Source of the DNA: JAVBSX01 sp031549145
Lineage (GTDB): Bacteria > Planctomycetota > Planctomycetia > Pirellulales > Thermoguttaceae
Length of the DNA: 64,000 nt
Assembly: GCA_031549145.1 (NCBI GenBank)
Contig: JAVBQI010000051.1
Coordinates: 1 to 64,000 of the forward strand
Reading direction: 5' to 3'
Positions within the stretch are counted from its first letter, which is position 1; each line of letters starts with the position of its first letter. This document shows positions 8,788-17,502 of this stretch, piece after piece. Position numbers and translations under genes: made by a program. The notes under the pieces were generated by a model, which ran no database searches, was not told the origin of the DNA, and worked only from the letters and a program-made list of their open reading frames with translations.

Positions 8788-8889
8788 CTCCGCGAAAAAT
8801 TTGAACAGGAGCCTCGAACTCAACACTCGCGGTATCGGGGCTTTCGTCGCTTCGCTCAGGAAGCCCCTTGGCTCATTTTTTGTGCGGAG
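8788..8889 (+). repeat. 102-bp MITE-like repeat, copy 1
   Basis: Begins CTCCGCGAAAAATT and ends TTTTTTGTGCGGAG, giving short terminal inverted repeats. Near-identical copies are at 10279-10381 and, inverted, at 25788-25888. The interior has a hairpin around GCTTTCGTCGCTTCGCTCAG. It holds no credible reading frame. Confidence 0.85.
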
Positions 8890-8910
8890 CACAGATTTGG
8901 GCGGGCTCAC

Positions 8911-9759
8911 TCAATCCCATCGGAGGCGGTAGGCGTCGAAGATCGGGCCGTCGACGCAAGTGCGGACGTATTCCCAAGACTCGGTCGCCTCGGTTTCCCG
9001 GTACGGGACAACGCAACTGAAACAGATTCCCAGGCCGCAGGCCATGGGCGATTCCAACGAGACCTCGCAAGGGAGTTCGAGCTTTCGGGCCGCCGCGAAA
9101 ACGCTCCGGAGCATCGGCTGCGGCCCGCAGGCGACGATCTTGATTCGCGAAGTGTCGTTCTCCTTTTGAAATGTCCGGACGACCTCGGGAATCAAATCGG
9201 TAACCGGCCCTTGGTGCCCGGCCGAACCGTCGTCGCTCGCCAAATAAAGGTTGACACCGGCCCGCTCGAAATCTTCGAGACAACTGAATCGCCCCTTGTT
9301 TCTCGCCCCGTACAAAAGAGCCGCCGTCCCGGCGCCCCGTTCTTTGAGAAAAGCTTTGGAAAGCATCAGCATCGGCGTTTGGCCGATCCCCCCGGCGACC
9401 ATGATCAGCCGGTCCGCGTCTTCAAAGCGAAAGAAATTGCCGAGCGGCCCCCACATTTCGAGCGAGTCCCCGGCCCGAACCGCCGCGAGCCGCGAGGTCA
9501 TTTTGCCGACGACGAAATACACCAGATCGACGGCTCCTTCCGGCGAGGTTTGAAAGACGGCGAGCGGCCGCCCCAGGAGCGGATCGCTCCGATCCGGCAG
9601 CCGGAGCATCACGAACTGCCCCGGACGAACGGAAGCGGCGATTTTCGAATCGAGCAGGCGGATGCGGAAGGTCCCCTGTCCGAGCGGGACATTTTCCGCG
9701 ACGATGAGCCGTTCCGTTTGAACGACGGGATGTTCTTGACAAAAGGGGTGAGAGATCAT
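8911..9759 (-). CDS. pyrK: Dihydroorotate dehydrogenase electron-transfer subunit PyrK
   Basis: FAD and [2Fe-2S] subunit that passes electrons from dihydroorotate dehydrogenase B to NAD in pyrimidine synthesis. 282 aa from ATG 9759. The FAD-binding barrel contains GRPLAVF, the NAD domain has MVAGGIGQTPM, and the C-terminus has the cluster cysteines CGLGICFSC plus a later Cys in VRTCVDGPIFDA. pyrD is not in the window. Alternatively it could serve another flavin oxidoreductase, but the CGLGICFSC...CVDGP pattern fits PyrK best. Confidence 0.88.
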   Translation of the reverse strand: MISHPFCQEHPVVQTERLIVAENVPLGQGTFRIRLLDSKIAASVRPGQFVMLRLPDRSDPLLGRPLAVFQTSPEGAVDLVYFVVGKMTSRLAAVRAGDSLEMWGPLGNFFRFEDADRLIMVAGGIGQTPMLMLSKAFLKERGAGTAALLYGARNKGRFSCLEDFERAGVNLYLASDDGSAGHQGPVTDLIPEVVRTFQKENDTSRIKIVACGPQPMLRSVFAAARKLELPCEVSLESPMACGLGICFSCVVPYRETEATESWEYVRTCVDGPIFDAYRLRWD

Positions 9760-9840
9760 TGATCGAATCGCGATTTCCGTGGATCGCGAAAATGTGAGCC
9801 GAAGTGATGAAACCGACCTTTGAGAAAGCAGAGTCAAATC

Positions 9841-9912
9841 CGTCATTCCCGCGTAGGCGGGAATCCAGAGGTTGCGGTTTCCCTCTGGACCCCCGCCTAC
9901 GCGGGGGTGACG
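9841..9912 (+). repeat. 72-bp dispersed inverted repeat, copy 2
   Basis: Same family as 2971-3042, with arms CGTCATTCCCGCGTAGGCGG and a matching complement. It lies upstream of pyrK. Confidence 0.9.
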
Positions 9913-9974
9913 AAGATTATTTTCCTAGCCCGGTGATAGAGCGCAAAACTCAAACGATCCGAGGTAGCCCCATT

Positions 9975-10010
9975 TTAAAAGAAAAGGAACCGGTAGTCTA
10001 TCCCGGTTCC
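9975..10010 (-). terminator. Rho-independent terminator of the small lipoprotein gene
   Basis: On the minus strand a GGAACCGG stem pairs with CCGGTTCC and is followed by TTTTCTTTT. It sits about 60 bases downstream of the lipoprotein stop codon. Confidence 0.8.
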
Positions 10011-10069
10011 CTGTTTGCAAAGTTTGCAAAAACGGATGTGCAAAATCTGACGATTTGCGAAGTGTCGGT

Positions 10070-10243
10070 TTATTTCGCCGGAGCGGGCGCATCGGCCGGA
10101 GCCGTCGTGCCGCCAGCGGGCGGAGTGGTCGGAGCGGTCGGGGTCGTGGGAGTTGCCGGTTTTTTCGGTTCCGCCGGAGTGCAGCCGAGCGAGAAACAAC
10201 CGAGACAGACGGCGACAAGAGCGAAGGCAATAATTTTTTTCAT
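10070..10243 (-). CDS. Tiny lipoprotein, Pro/Thr/Ala-rich
   Basis: 57-aa product with a classic lipoprotein signal: MKKIIAFALVAVCLGCFSLGC, with lipobox LGC and lipidated Cys21 likely. The remaining 36 residues are almost all Pro, Thr, Ala and Gly after a short AEPKK. GGTGA lies 5-9 bases before the ATG, and a clear terminator follows, so it is probably an independent transcript. Short low-complexity lipoproteins of this style are common in planctomycetes. Function unknown; the protein may only be an envelope spacer. Confidence 0.75.
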   Translation of the reverse strand: MKKIIAFALVAVCLGCFSLGCTPAEPKKPATPTTPTAPTTPPAGGTTAPADAPAPAK

Positions 10244-10278
10244 TTTTTCACCAAATCATTATCGTTGAATTTCTTGCA

Positions 10279-10381
10279 CTCCGCGGAAAATTTGAACCGG
10301 AGCCTCGAACTCAACACTCGCGGTTTCGGGGGCTTTCGTCGCTTCGCTCAGGAAGCCCCTTGGCTCATTTTTTATGCGGAG
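10279..10381 (+). repeat. MITE-like repeat, copy 2
   Basis: 103-bp copy of the element at 8788-8889, in the 446-base gap between the lipoprotein and the spermidine-synthase-like gene. Nothing else is recognisable in that gap apart from the hairpin at 10581. Confidence 0.85.
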
Positions 10382-10580
10382 CACAGTCGTAAGAGACGGG
10401 CAACTCGACGAAAGTCGCCCGAAAAAAACGAAGATCGACACCGACCTTCGTTTTAATCATAGGGGGATTGATTTTCGTTTTCAAGAGGCTGGACAGCTCA
10501 AAAACAAATTTCCCTCAATTTTCCGCGATTTCGATCGAGTTTTTGCAAAACCGCTCTCAAGGACAGTCGGTCGAAATGAT

Positions 10581-10622
10581 TTTATACCGTAGCCTACCGC
10601 CCCTACCGGCTACGGTATAAAA
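10581..10622. repeat. Perfect 14-bp hairpin upstream of the spermidine-synthase-like gene
   Basis: TTTATACCGTAGCC pairs with GGCTACGGTATAAA around a 13-base centre. It lies about 70 bases before the next start codon and could be a terminator, an operator or a leader hairpin. Confidence 0.6.
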
Positions 10623-10690
10623 TGAGAGGGTAAGCTTTCACAATCTTTGGAAGATCAAAATATTCAAGCCTGTATCCAAAGGCTCTTGCA

Positions 10691-12280
10691 ATGAAACCAT
10701 CCTCGAAAAACAAAAATACTTTCCAGGCCGAGACCGTCCCGAAAGCGGACGGCCCCGCTTCGCGGCCCCGAAAAATCAGCTTTTTCCGGCTCGGCCTTGT
10801 TTCCTTCGTTTGCGGGACAATGGTTATGGTCCTCGAAATGACCGGTTCGCGCATGCTCGCCCCGTATCTCGGAACCTCGATCATCGTCTGGACCAGCCTG
10901 ATCGGAATCGTCCTCGCCAGTTTGAGTTTCGGCTACTGGTACGGCGGGATCTTCGCGGACAAGTACCCCGATCCGCGCGTGCTCGGGAAAATCATTTTCG
11001 CGGCCGCGATCCTGATCGCCGTCGTCGGCGGCGGTTACACGTTCGTGCTCGGACCGCTTTCCTCGGGCAAGACCAACCTTTACGTCTCCGCCGTTTCCGC
11101 CGCGATTTTGCTCTTCGCCGTGCCGGGAGCACTGCTGGGAATGGTCTCTCCCTTCGTCGCAAGGTTGGCACTCGACGATCTCGGCTCAAGCGGAACGGTC
11201 GTCGGCCGGCTGTACGCCCTTTCCTCGATCGGCAGCATTTTGGGAACGTTTCTCGGCGGGTTCGTGCTCATCACGCTTTTGAAAACGGGAACCATCCTTT
11301 TCCTGGTCGCGGCCGTCCTGCTCGGAGTCACCCTTTTGCTTCTCGATTATTCGAGACAACGCAGCAGCCTGACGACGGCGATGGCCCTGATCCCGCTGTT
11401 TTTTTTCTGCGGCGGATTATACCAGGTTTACGGCAACAAACTTTTGCCGGTCGGTTATCATGAAGAAACGCCCTACAACCACATTCGCGTTTACGAATAC
11501 GAAACCAACGGCGGAAAGGTTCGGGCTATGCAAACCGACCCGGGCGGGGCGGCCCAATCGTTCATGTTCGTCGATCATCCGACCGAGCTGGTCAGCCGAT
11601 ATGTCAAATACAACGAACTCGCCTTTTATTGGAAGCCGGACATCAAGCGAGTGCTGATTATCGGCGGCGGCGGGTACTGCATTCCGAAGAACCTTTTGGC
11701 GACCCGGCCCGAGGTCGAGATCGATGTCGTTGAAATCGATCCCGGCATCACGGCGATCGCGAAGCGGTTTTTCGCCTTGGAAGATAATCCCCGGCTGCAC
11801 ATTTATCACGAAGACGCGCGGCGGTTCCTGCGGCGAATGAAAACAGAGCAGGGGGAACGGAAATACGACCTCATTTTCGGGGACGCTTTCAATTCGGCGT
11901 ACAACCTGCCGTTTCATTTGACGACGAAGGAGTACATGCAGGAGGTTTTCGAGCAACTCTCGGAGGACGGCATTTTCATGACCAATATCATCGCTTCGAC
12001 GGGCGGTCGGAAGCACCGGCTTTTCCGCGGATTTTATCAGGCGTTGGCCGAGGTGTTTCCGCAGGTCGAGGCGTTTTCGGTTCACGATCCGAACGAAGAG
12101 ATCGAGACGCAAAATATCGTGCTACTCGGCAGCAAAAAGAAATTTTCGTTGGAGGTGTCGCCCGAGACGCCGCCGCAGGTCGCCGATTTCCTACAGCACC
12201 GTTACACCAAAAGCATTCCGAAGGACACACCGACGTTGACTGACGCGTTCGCCCCGGTCGAGATGTACGTTTTGGAATGA
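10691..12280 (+). CDS. Membrane-fused spermidine synthase-like protein
   Basis: 529 aa. The first 250 residues hold about seven hydrophobic helices (FFRLGLVSFVCGTMVMVLEM, LLFAVPGALLGMVSPFVARLAL and others). The last 280 form a polyamine aminopropyltransferase fold: VLIIGGGGYCIPKNLL is the nucleotide-binding loop, DVVEIDPGI the acidic end of strand 2, and YDLIFGDAFNSAYNLP the catalytic loop. The family is known as fused MFS/spermidine synthase. Conservation of the SAM-loop Asp argues that the enzyme half works, though the substrate may not be putrescine. An inverted repeat at 12306-12355 follows as a likely terminator. Confidence 0.82.
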   Translation: MKPSSKNKNTFQAETVPKADGPASRPRKISFFRLGLVSFVCGTMVMVLEMTGSRMLAPYLGTSIIVWTSLIGIVLASLSFGYWYGGIFADKYPDPRVLGKIIFAAAILIAVVGGGYTFVLGPLSSGKTNLYVSAVSAAILLFAVPGALLGMVSPFVARLALDDLGSSGTVVGRLYALSSIGSILGTFLGGFVLITLLKTGTILFLVAAVLLGVTLLLLDYSRQRSSLTTAMALIPLFFFCGGLYQVYGNKLLPVGYHEETPYNHIRVYEYETNGGKVRAMQTDPGGAAQSFMFVDHPTELVSRYVKYNELAFYWKPDIKRVLIIGGGGYCIPKNLLATRPEVEIDVVEIDPGITAIAKRFFALEDNPRLHIYHEDARRFLRRMKTEQGERKYDLIFGDAFNSAYNLPFHLTTKEYMQEVFEQLSEDGIFMTNIIASTGGRKHRLFRGFYQALAEVFPQVEAFSVHDPNEEIETQNIVLLGSKKKFSLEVSPETPPQVADFLQHRYTKSIPKDTPTLTDAFAPVEMYVLE

Positions 12281-12305
12281 CGGAGGTTTCGGGAAAAATG
12301 AATCA

Positions 12306-12355
12306 GAGCCGCGCCCGTAAGGAAGCGGTGGCCCGCCTCCTTACGGACGCGGCTC
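12306..12355 (+). terminator. Hairpin after the spermidine-synthase-like gene
   Basis: GAGCCGCG and CGTAAGGA pair with TCCTTACG and CGCGGCTC in an interrupted stem about 25 bases after the stop. It has no T-tract, so termination is inferred from position. Confidence 0.45.
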
Positions 12356-12508
12356 CGAACGAAAACGTTCAATTTTTTCTGGAACTCAGTAACCCGTCGC
12401 TGATGCTTCTGGCTGTTGTTTATCGCATTCGACCTTGCAATCTTCGCGAGGCGAACGCCCCGGTCTTGTTATTTTGCGTAAACGAGGTAGGATAAGCGTT
12501 CAAATTGT

Positions 12509-12583
12509 CGGGGCGTGGCGCAGCCTGGCTAGCGCGCCTGCTTTGGGAGCAGGAGGCCGCAGGTTCAAATCCTGTCGCCCCGA
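12509..12583 (+). tRNA. tRNA-Pro (anticodon TGG)
   Basis: Acceptor CGGGGCG pairs with CGCCCCG, discriminator A. The anticodon stem CCTGC/GCAGG carries loop TTTGGGA with anticodon TGG. The T arm is GCAGG-TTCAAAT-CCTGT. CCA is not encoded. A damaged integrase gene starts 117 bases downstream. Confidence 0.95.
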
Positions 12584-12699
12584 TTGGCGGAAAGCCTGAA
12601 AATACAATGCTTTGCGGCGTTTGGTAGTTTTCAATTTTGGTGACTGTGCTTGCCGGATAACCGCTGAAACAGCGGTTATTAGCGATAAAAGTATGCACC

Positions 12700-13141
12700 A
12701 TGCCCATTTTGAAAAATCGACCGCCCAAGTACCGAAAATCTGGAAAATACGCCGTTATTTATCTTTACGGCAAGAGAATTTACCTCGGACTGTACGGCAC
12801 ACCGGAATCCCACAAGGAATACGCCCGGATCATCGCCGAAAGTCAGTCCAACCCGACTTCCCTGCTTCCGAAGGAGGAAAAGCAAATTACCCTGGACGAA
12901 GTAGCGGCATTTGGGTGTACCAGCCCTACACGCACAAAACGGAGTATCGGAAGAAAAAGCGGATACTCGCTATCGGTCCCCGTGCGCAGGCGATTCTCGC
13001 CCCGTACCTGGTCGAGAAGGTTGACGACGCGGAAGCGTTTCTCTTTTCCCCGAAGGATACCCAGCGGCTCCAAAAGGTCGAGAAACGGCGGAAGCGGAAA
13101 TTTTTCAACAAACAGGGGCGTATCCAGCCGTCGCAAATCAA
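12700..13141 (+). pseudogene. Internally deleted tyrosine recombinase (integrase)
   Basis: The N-terminus (PPKYRKSGKYAVIYLYGKRI, then LGLYGTPESHKEYARIIAE) matches the SAM-like start of planctomycete site-specific integrases. Near 12910 the frame shifts, and the next recognisable piece in the other frame is IWVYQPYTHKTEYRKKKRIL and GPRAQAILAPYL...AFLFSP, which belongs to the middle of the catalytic domain. About 150 residues between them and the C-terminal catalytic Arg/His/Tyr residues are missing. It is therefore a deletion remnant. Its place next to tRNA-Pro fits tRNA-targeted integration. Confidence 0.75.
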
Positions 13142-13375
13142 TCGGGCGATTCTAAATCCTTCTCGATCGCCGCGAACCCGTGGGCGGGGATGTTCAAGCC
13201 GCTCGATTTGGCGGTGCTGAAAATCGCGTTCCTGAATGGGCAGCGCAACCCGATCATCGAGAACGGCGAAATGAATTTCAACCTGCTGGGCATGGCGTGG
13301 CGTTGCTACTTCGATTTCGGCGTCGGCCTGCTCGACCCGAAGGCGGCCGTCTACTCTGACGGCTCGGTGGCGTAA
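13142..13375 (+). pseudogene. C-terminal fragment of a phage-like protein, probably capsid
   Basis: An open stretch without its own convincing start reads NPWAGMFKPLDLAVLKIAFL, then NGQRNPIIENGEMNFNLLGM and DFGVGLLDPKAAVYSDGSVA to TAA at 13373-13375. The order (a Pro-rich turn, a short peptide about nucleotide-free positions, then a GVGL..DPKAAV ending) resembles the end of phage major head proteins. It follows directly on the integrase remnant with only a frame change. The capsid assignment is inference from pattern; fragment status is more secure. The following 13376-13554 holds nothing recognisable. Confidence 0.45.
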
Positions 13376-13554
13376 AGTTTTTCGACGTCGAAGTGTTTGG
13401 GGTTCTCCTTCCCTTGGTGGCACTTCGATAACTGTCTGCTTGCTCCGATTATTCATTTCCGGAACAAGCGAAGACCGATCGGGGTCAAATTTTATTGCCT
13501 TGTCATATTGCTTAACTGAGCTAAACGGCGAAGAGTGGATCGTATCGGCAACAA

Positions 13555-14520
13555 TCACCGCGGCACGCCGGCGAGCCAAATGAAACCGGCCATGCTGAAC
13601 ACCGAAAGCAGCGTGCTGAGAAACATCGTCGACGCCATTTCCTGTTCCACAACCCGGTAATGCGCCGCCAGAATAATGACGGTCGCGCCGGTGGGAATCG
13701 CGAGGGCGATCAAACTGACGCTGCGTATCTCCGGGGCCGCTCCGGCCAGGATCATTCCAAGCCCGATCAGACCGGGGAACGCGAAATTCTTCGCAATAAC
13801 GTTAACGGCGATCGGCAGACTGAATCTCACCTTTTGCGAGATGAGAATGATGCCCGAGGAAAACAGGGCGACCCCGCCGGTCACGCTGCCGAGCAGGGCC
13901 AGGGAGTCCCGCATCGGTTTCGCCGCGTGAAAACCGCACATGACCAGCAGGAAACCGGCTAACGGCAGCCAGACGACCGGCTCCTTGAGCGAGTGCAGCA
14001 CCGGCGGTCCCCATTGCGTCTTCCAACTCTGAAGCGGTTGCTCGTCTTCGCGCGGGACGTCCGAGGCGAGCATGACCATGGTGAACGGCGTTTGGATCAG
14101 GTTCATCAGGAAACCGCAGATGGCGATCGCCAGCGTGCTTTGCTCGCCGTACAGATTGCCCAGGACGGAGATGCCGACGAACGAGACCGCCGGGCTGGCG
14201 ATGGCCAGGGCTTGCAGGGCGGCCGCTCCGCGCGAACGGCGGAACAGAAAGCGGGATATCCCGAACACCGCGAAGTAGCCGCCGACCAGGGCGAGGAACA
14301 ACCAGAAAAACAGCGGCAGGTTGGCGAACAGCGTTGCGCGCGAGATTCCCATCAGGCCGGTGAAAATCGCGAGCGGCAGCGCATAGAGCATCACCATCCG
14401 GTTCAGGACCAGGCTTTGCTCCGCCGTGAAATCCTTATGCCAACCGGCCACGAACCCGAGCGTGATCGTCACGACACTCGGCAGCAGCGCATCGAGCAGT
14501 ATTTCCATCATCTCTTTCAT
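13555..14520 (-). CDS. AEC-family permease (auxin efflux carrier / malonate transporter type)
   Basis: 321 aa with about ten hydrophobic segments in the usual five-plus-five arrangement (SVVTITLGFVAGW, FFWLFLALVGGYFAVFG, LIALAIPTGATVIILAAHY and others). The motif PTGATVIILA near the C-terminus and the Asn/Gly-rich central helix fit the AEC family, which exports or exchanges organic acids. Substrate cannot be read from the sequence. It lies inside the tRNA-bounded segment beside prophage debris, with no obvious operon partner. Confidence 0.82.
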   Translation of the reverse strand: MKEMMEILLDALLPSVVTITLGFVAGWHKDFTAEQSLVLNRMVMLYALPLAIFTGLMGISRATLFANLPLFFWLFLALVGGYFAVFGISRFLFRRSRGAAALQALAIASPAVSFVGISVLGNLYGEQSTLAIAICGFLMNLIQTPFTMVMLASDVPREDEQPLQSWKTQWGPPVLHSLKEPVVWLPLAGFLLVMCGFHAAKPMRDSLALLGSVTGGVALFSSGIILISQKVRFSLPIAVNVIAKNFAFPGLIGLGMILAGAAPEIRSVSLIALAIPTGATVIILAAHYRVVEQEMASTMFLSTLLSVFSMAGFIWLAGVPR

Positions 14521-14617
14521 ATTCCCGTTTGCGAGGCGCTTGATAGGATGATTCCATTTTAGGCGATTTCAGCGCTCGCGCCGAGTAGCGCAAAGATACG
14601 CACGAAAATCGGGATAC

Positions 14618-14639
14618 GAGCCGCGACCTGTGGTCGCGG
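14618..14639 (+). repeat. GCCGCGACC palindrome, single copy
   Basis: One copy of GCCGCGACCTGTGGTCGCG in the 193-base gap between the permease and the large membrane protein. Confidence 0.7.
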
Positions 14640-14713
14640 TTGCGCTCACGGCGGGAAACGCATCTATTCGAGTGCCGGCAAACCGCCCCCACAGCGTGCA
14701 GCTTGCAGGCTCG

Positions 14714-16474
14714 TCAATAAACAAGAAGAACGCGGAGCAGAATCAGGGCGATCCCGAGCACGAGCAGCCCGAGCGAGGCGAACGTGATCCAGCAAGACCG
14801 GTCGGACACCGCGTCGATCTCGCCGGTCGCCGGATCGACGGTGAGCGGCGGCCAAGCCGATTCCGCGACGAATGAGGCTTCCGGTTTTCGCTCATCGAGA
14901 AAAACGCGAACCATTTCGCCCGGTTGCACTGTGAGCCCTGCCGCCGGAATCGGTTCCCGTCCGGAAGCGAGCGGAACGAGCATCGTCCTGTGTTTGACCC
15001 TTTCGGCACGAAAACGTTCGAGCGGTGCCGTTTCGATCAGCCGGACGACATGCCGCCGCCGCGAGAAAGCGTAGCAGATCATCCCGCCGATCATGCCGGG
15101 GCCCAGCATGAGATAGACGCACGATAAGACGAATCCCGCCCACATGTCTCCATAAGAAGACGGGTCGTCGAGCGACAAGCTTTCCGGGTCGCTGCGGTAC
15201 CGGAGCAGCGGCACCGCTTGGCCGACCTGAAAGCGGCCGGGCGGCAGCGAGGTCGGATTGCGGCAGCGGATCGTCCGGCCGTCGGGCAGCGTCTGCTCCA
15301 GCGTGAGGAGATCACGGCCCGACGGGGCGGGATAGCCGTTGGGAGCGTTTCCCGTGCTGGAATCGGCAATTCCGAAGATCCGGCCGTTGCCCGCCTTTTC
15401 CCAGCGCAGCGGAAGAAAATGGTATCGGATGTCCGTTGTGCCGATCCAAAAAAGAATCCCCGCGAACGTCATTACCGCGAACGCAAACATACAACAAAAA
15501 AGCGTAAAAATGCCCCATAACTCACCGGCGAACAGGATCGCGCGTTTCGCCTTTGCGGAAACGGTTCGCGGCGGCGGGCCGAACTCCGGCGGCATGATGC
15601 TTCGGACATCAATCGCGGCATCGGGCGCCAGTTCGTCCAAAAGACCGTTCAGGATATTTTCGTGCCGCCGCCGCATCCGGATTCGAACGAACATGTAGGC
15701 ACCGAAGGTCACGGCGAGCACAGCTCCTATCATCGCGAACCAGATCGCGAAGCCGACTTTCGCGACCGGAAAAAACAAAGTGAGAACGACGATGACCGGG
15801 ATGCAAAGCATCGTCGCCCAGACGACATTCGTTTCTTTCGTGGAAAAAAGGCGGCGGTGCAGCAGGACGAACCGCAGCTTTCGTTGCAACCGGCGGAGCG
15901 GTTCGCGGTCGAGTTCTTCCGGCAGCAGTTCGAGCAGTTTCGTCAGGAACGGCAGCAGGGGGTCGTTTTCCGCATGAATCCATTCGACCTGTTCGTCGCC
16001 GTTGATTTCCGTCCGAACGGCGATGCGGCTCCACTGAAAACCGTATTTCGTCCGGAAGCCGCGAATCGACCGCCAGAGGAAGAAGACGCGGCGGTCTTTC
16101 GAACTGCGGAGCAGCAGCCCGTCGCGGAGCACGATCCAGCGGGACGGAAGGAACTGGTTACTCTTCGCGATCGACGCGAACACCGCGGCGAGGGCGGCAA
16201 GTTCAAAGCCTATCACGGTCTCAAAGCCGTTGCCGGAGCAGGCGAAAAAGATTCCGAGGCCGATGAGAAAAAACATCATGCCCCAAAATACCCGAATGAG
16301 CCAACGGTAGAGCGCCAACCGGCAGAGCCGGGTCGATTCGGAGTATTTCCGCGGGCTGCCGATTTCGACCGAACGGCGACGTTGGAAGAAGAGCGGCAGG
16401 AGTTGTTGAAATATCGGTCGATATTCCCGATCCAGCCGCGGATCGGTCGTAGAGGAAGAGACAGTGTTACTCAT
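14714..16474 (-). CDS. Large membrane protein with a DUF3592-like C-terminal part
   Basis: 586 aa, function unknown. Hydrophobic segments lie near residues 60-100, 215-265, 320-350, 425-450 and at the C-terminus (ITFASLGLLVLGIALILLRVLL). Soluble loops are rich in Arg. The stretch GRTIRCRNPTSLPPGRFQVGQ followed by VPLLRYRSDPESLSL resembles DUF3592, whose hallmark is a short beta domain with a V.Y.P..P pattern. A second similar loop (GLTVQPGEMVRVFLDERKPE) follows. No catalytic motif is visible. Start at ATG 16474 follows a conserved-looking MSN. Assigned with moderate certainty to the DUF3592-type group. Confidence 0.6.
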   Translation of the reverse strand: MSNTVSSSTTDPRLDREYRPIFQQLLPLFFQRRRSVEIGSPRKYSESTRLCRLALYRWLIRVFWGMMFFLIGLGIFFACSGNGFETVIGFELAALAAVFASIAKSNQFLPSRWIVLRDGLLLRSSKDRRVFFLWRSIRGFRTKYGFQWSRIAVRTEINGDEQVEWIHAENDPLLPFLTKLLELLPEELDREPLRRLQRKLRFVLLHRRLFSTKETNVVWATMLCIPVIVVLTLFFPVAKVGFAIWFAMIGAVLAVTFGAYMFVRIRMRRRHENILNGLLDELAPDAAIDVRSIMPPEFGPPPRTVSAKAKRAILFAGELWGIFTLFCCMFAFAVMTFAGILFWIGTTDIRYHFLPLRWEKAGNGRIFGIADSSTGNAPNGYPAPSGRDLLTLEQTLPDGRTIRCRNPTSLPPGRFQVGQAVPLLRYRSDPESLSLDDPSSYGDMWAGFVLSCVYLMLGPGMIGGMICYAFSRRRHVVRLIETAPLERFRAERVKHRTMLVPLASGREPIPAAGLTVQPGEMVRVFLDERKPEASFVAESAWPPLTVDPATGEIDAVSDRSCWITFASLGLLVLGIALILLRVLLVY

Positions 16475-16771
16475 CCCAAATATCGTGAATTTTTTTTATG
16501 ACGATTAGCGACCAACGGAAGTGGGTTACGACAGACGGAGCGGAGGCTCCTTTGCGATCCCATCGCGATGGGTTCATGATCGGCAATTCGGTCGGAGAAT
16601 CGGCTCGGTCCTTGTTCTGCCGCCCAGTCTACCAGCCTGCCCTTGGGAAAGCAACGGAAGGCGGTCGAAGGACACTCCCTCCCAGACGCGTTGGGCTCTG
16701 TTTTGATGGCTCTGATAAAGATAGGAACCCGTTTCCGCGAGTGTTTGACAAATTCCCATCATTGTCAAGAA
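16475..16771. other. Gene-free spacer
   Basis: Three hundred bases between the large membrane protein and the tRNA-Gln terminator. I see no credible gene, RNA or repeat here; the short open frames lack start signals and family resemblance. Confidence 0.6.
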
Positions 16772-16810
16772 AAGAAAAAAGGGCTGCAAATCTCGAATTT
16801 ACAAGCCCTT
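16772..16810 (-). terminator. Terminator of tRNA-Gln
   Basis: On the minus strand AAGGGCT pairs with AGCCCTT around a loop that contains a second AAAT/ATTT pairing; TTTTTTC follows. It lies about 50 bases after the tRNA. Confidence 0.8.
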
Positions 16811-16856
16811 ACGAGAAGATACGGTTCCTTGCAATCAGAGCAAGGAACGGAAGAAA

Positions 16857-16928
16857 CTACCCGGCAAGGACTTGAACCTTGAATGAGGGAACCAAAATCC
16901 CTAGTGTTGCCAATTACACTACCGGGTA
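16857..16928 (-). tRNA. tRNA-Gln (anticodon TTG)
   Basis: Acceptor TACCCGG pairs with CCGGGTA, discriminator G. The anticodon stem AGGGA/TCCCT carries loop TTTTGGT with anticodon TTG. The T arm is CAAGG-TTCAAGT-CCTTG. 72 nt, no encoded CCA. Confidence 0.95.
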
Positions 16929-17047
16929 AACGTACACGGGAGCACATTCTAGCATCAAAACGCCGCTTGGCAAGGGGCGGGGACCGCTTCGGTCGACCCG
17001 CGAGACCCCGGATTCGTCGAGCCACTCCCATTTTCTCGCGGATACCC

Positions 17048-17470
17048 TCAAGCACTGTGTCCCGGCAAAAACATCGCCCAGGCCCGCTCGAAAAAAATCA
17101 GTCCGCCGATAATCGCCGCCCCGAAAGAAAGGACCAAAATCGCCCCGCTCGCGATGTTCAAGGCCCTCGCGATATGCGGATCGTATTGGGCCGTAACCGC
17201 CTTCGCCAGAGTCTCGATCGCCGTGTTGAGCATCTCCCCCGCGAGGACGGTCGTGATGCAAAGAATCAGGATCGACCAACGCACCACGTCAAGGCCGAAA
17301 AAACAGCCGGCAAGAATCACCAGGGCGGTCGCGGTCAAATGAACCGTATAACTACTCTGCTGGTAAAGCGATTGCCCCAGCCCCGCGAACGCATCGCGAA
17401 ACTTATGTCGCCAGGTCCGGGGCGAGCGGATGTATTCGGAATGGGATTGAGACTGCTGCTCCGGTTGCAT
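17048..17470 (-). CDS. dgkA: Diacylglycerol kinase / undecaprenol kinase family protein
   Basis: 140 aa from ATG 17470. Small integral membrane kinase of the prokaryotic DgkA family, which phosphorylates diacylglycerol or undecaprenol. Three hydrophobic helices are present. The signature EMLNTAIETLAKAV (catalytic Glu and the NTAIE motif) lies in the middle, and a FRDAFAGLGQSLYQQSSYTVHL amphipathic start precedes it. The N-terminal 20 residues are Gln/Ser-rich. Which lipid is used cannot be told from sequence. Upstream lies a heptamer array. Confidence 0.88.
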   Translation of the reverse strand: MQPEQQSQSHSEYIRSPRTWRHKFRDAFAGLGQSLYQQSSYTVHLTATALVILAGCFFGLDVVRWSILILCITTVLAGEMLNTAIETLAKAVTAQYDPHIARALNIASGAILVLSFGAAIIGGLIFFERAWAMFLPGHSA

Positions 17471-17502
17471 GAAAAAATTCCTTCCGTTCCGTACGGAAAA
17501 TA

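Noticed and set aside
12612..13220. Intact 202-aa gene
   Set aside because: Only its middle resembles an integrase; the first part is non-coding and the end runs out of frame into the capsid-like fragment.
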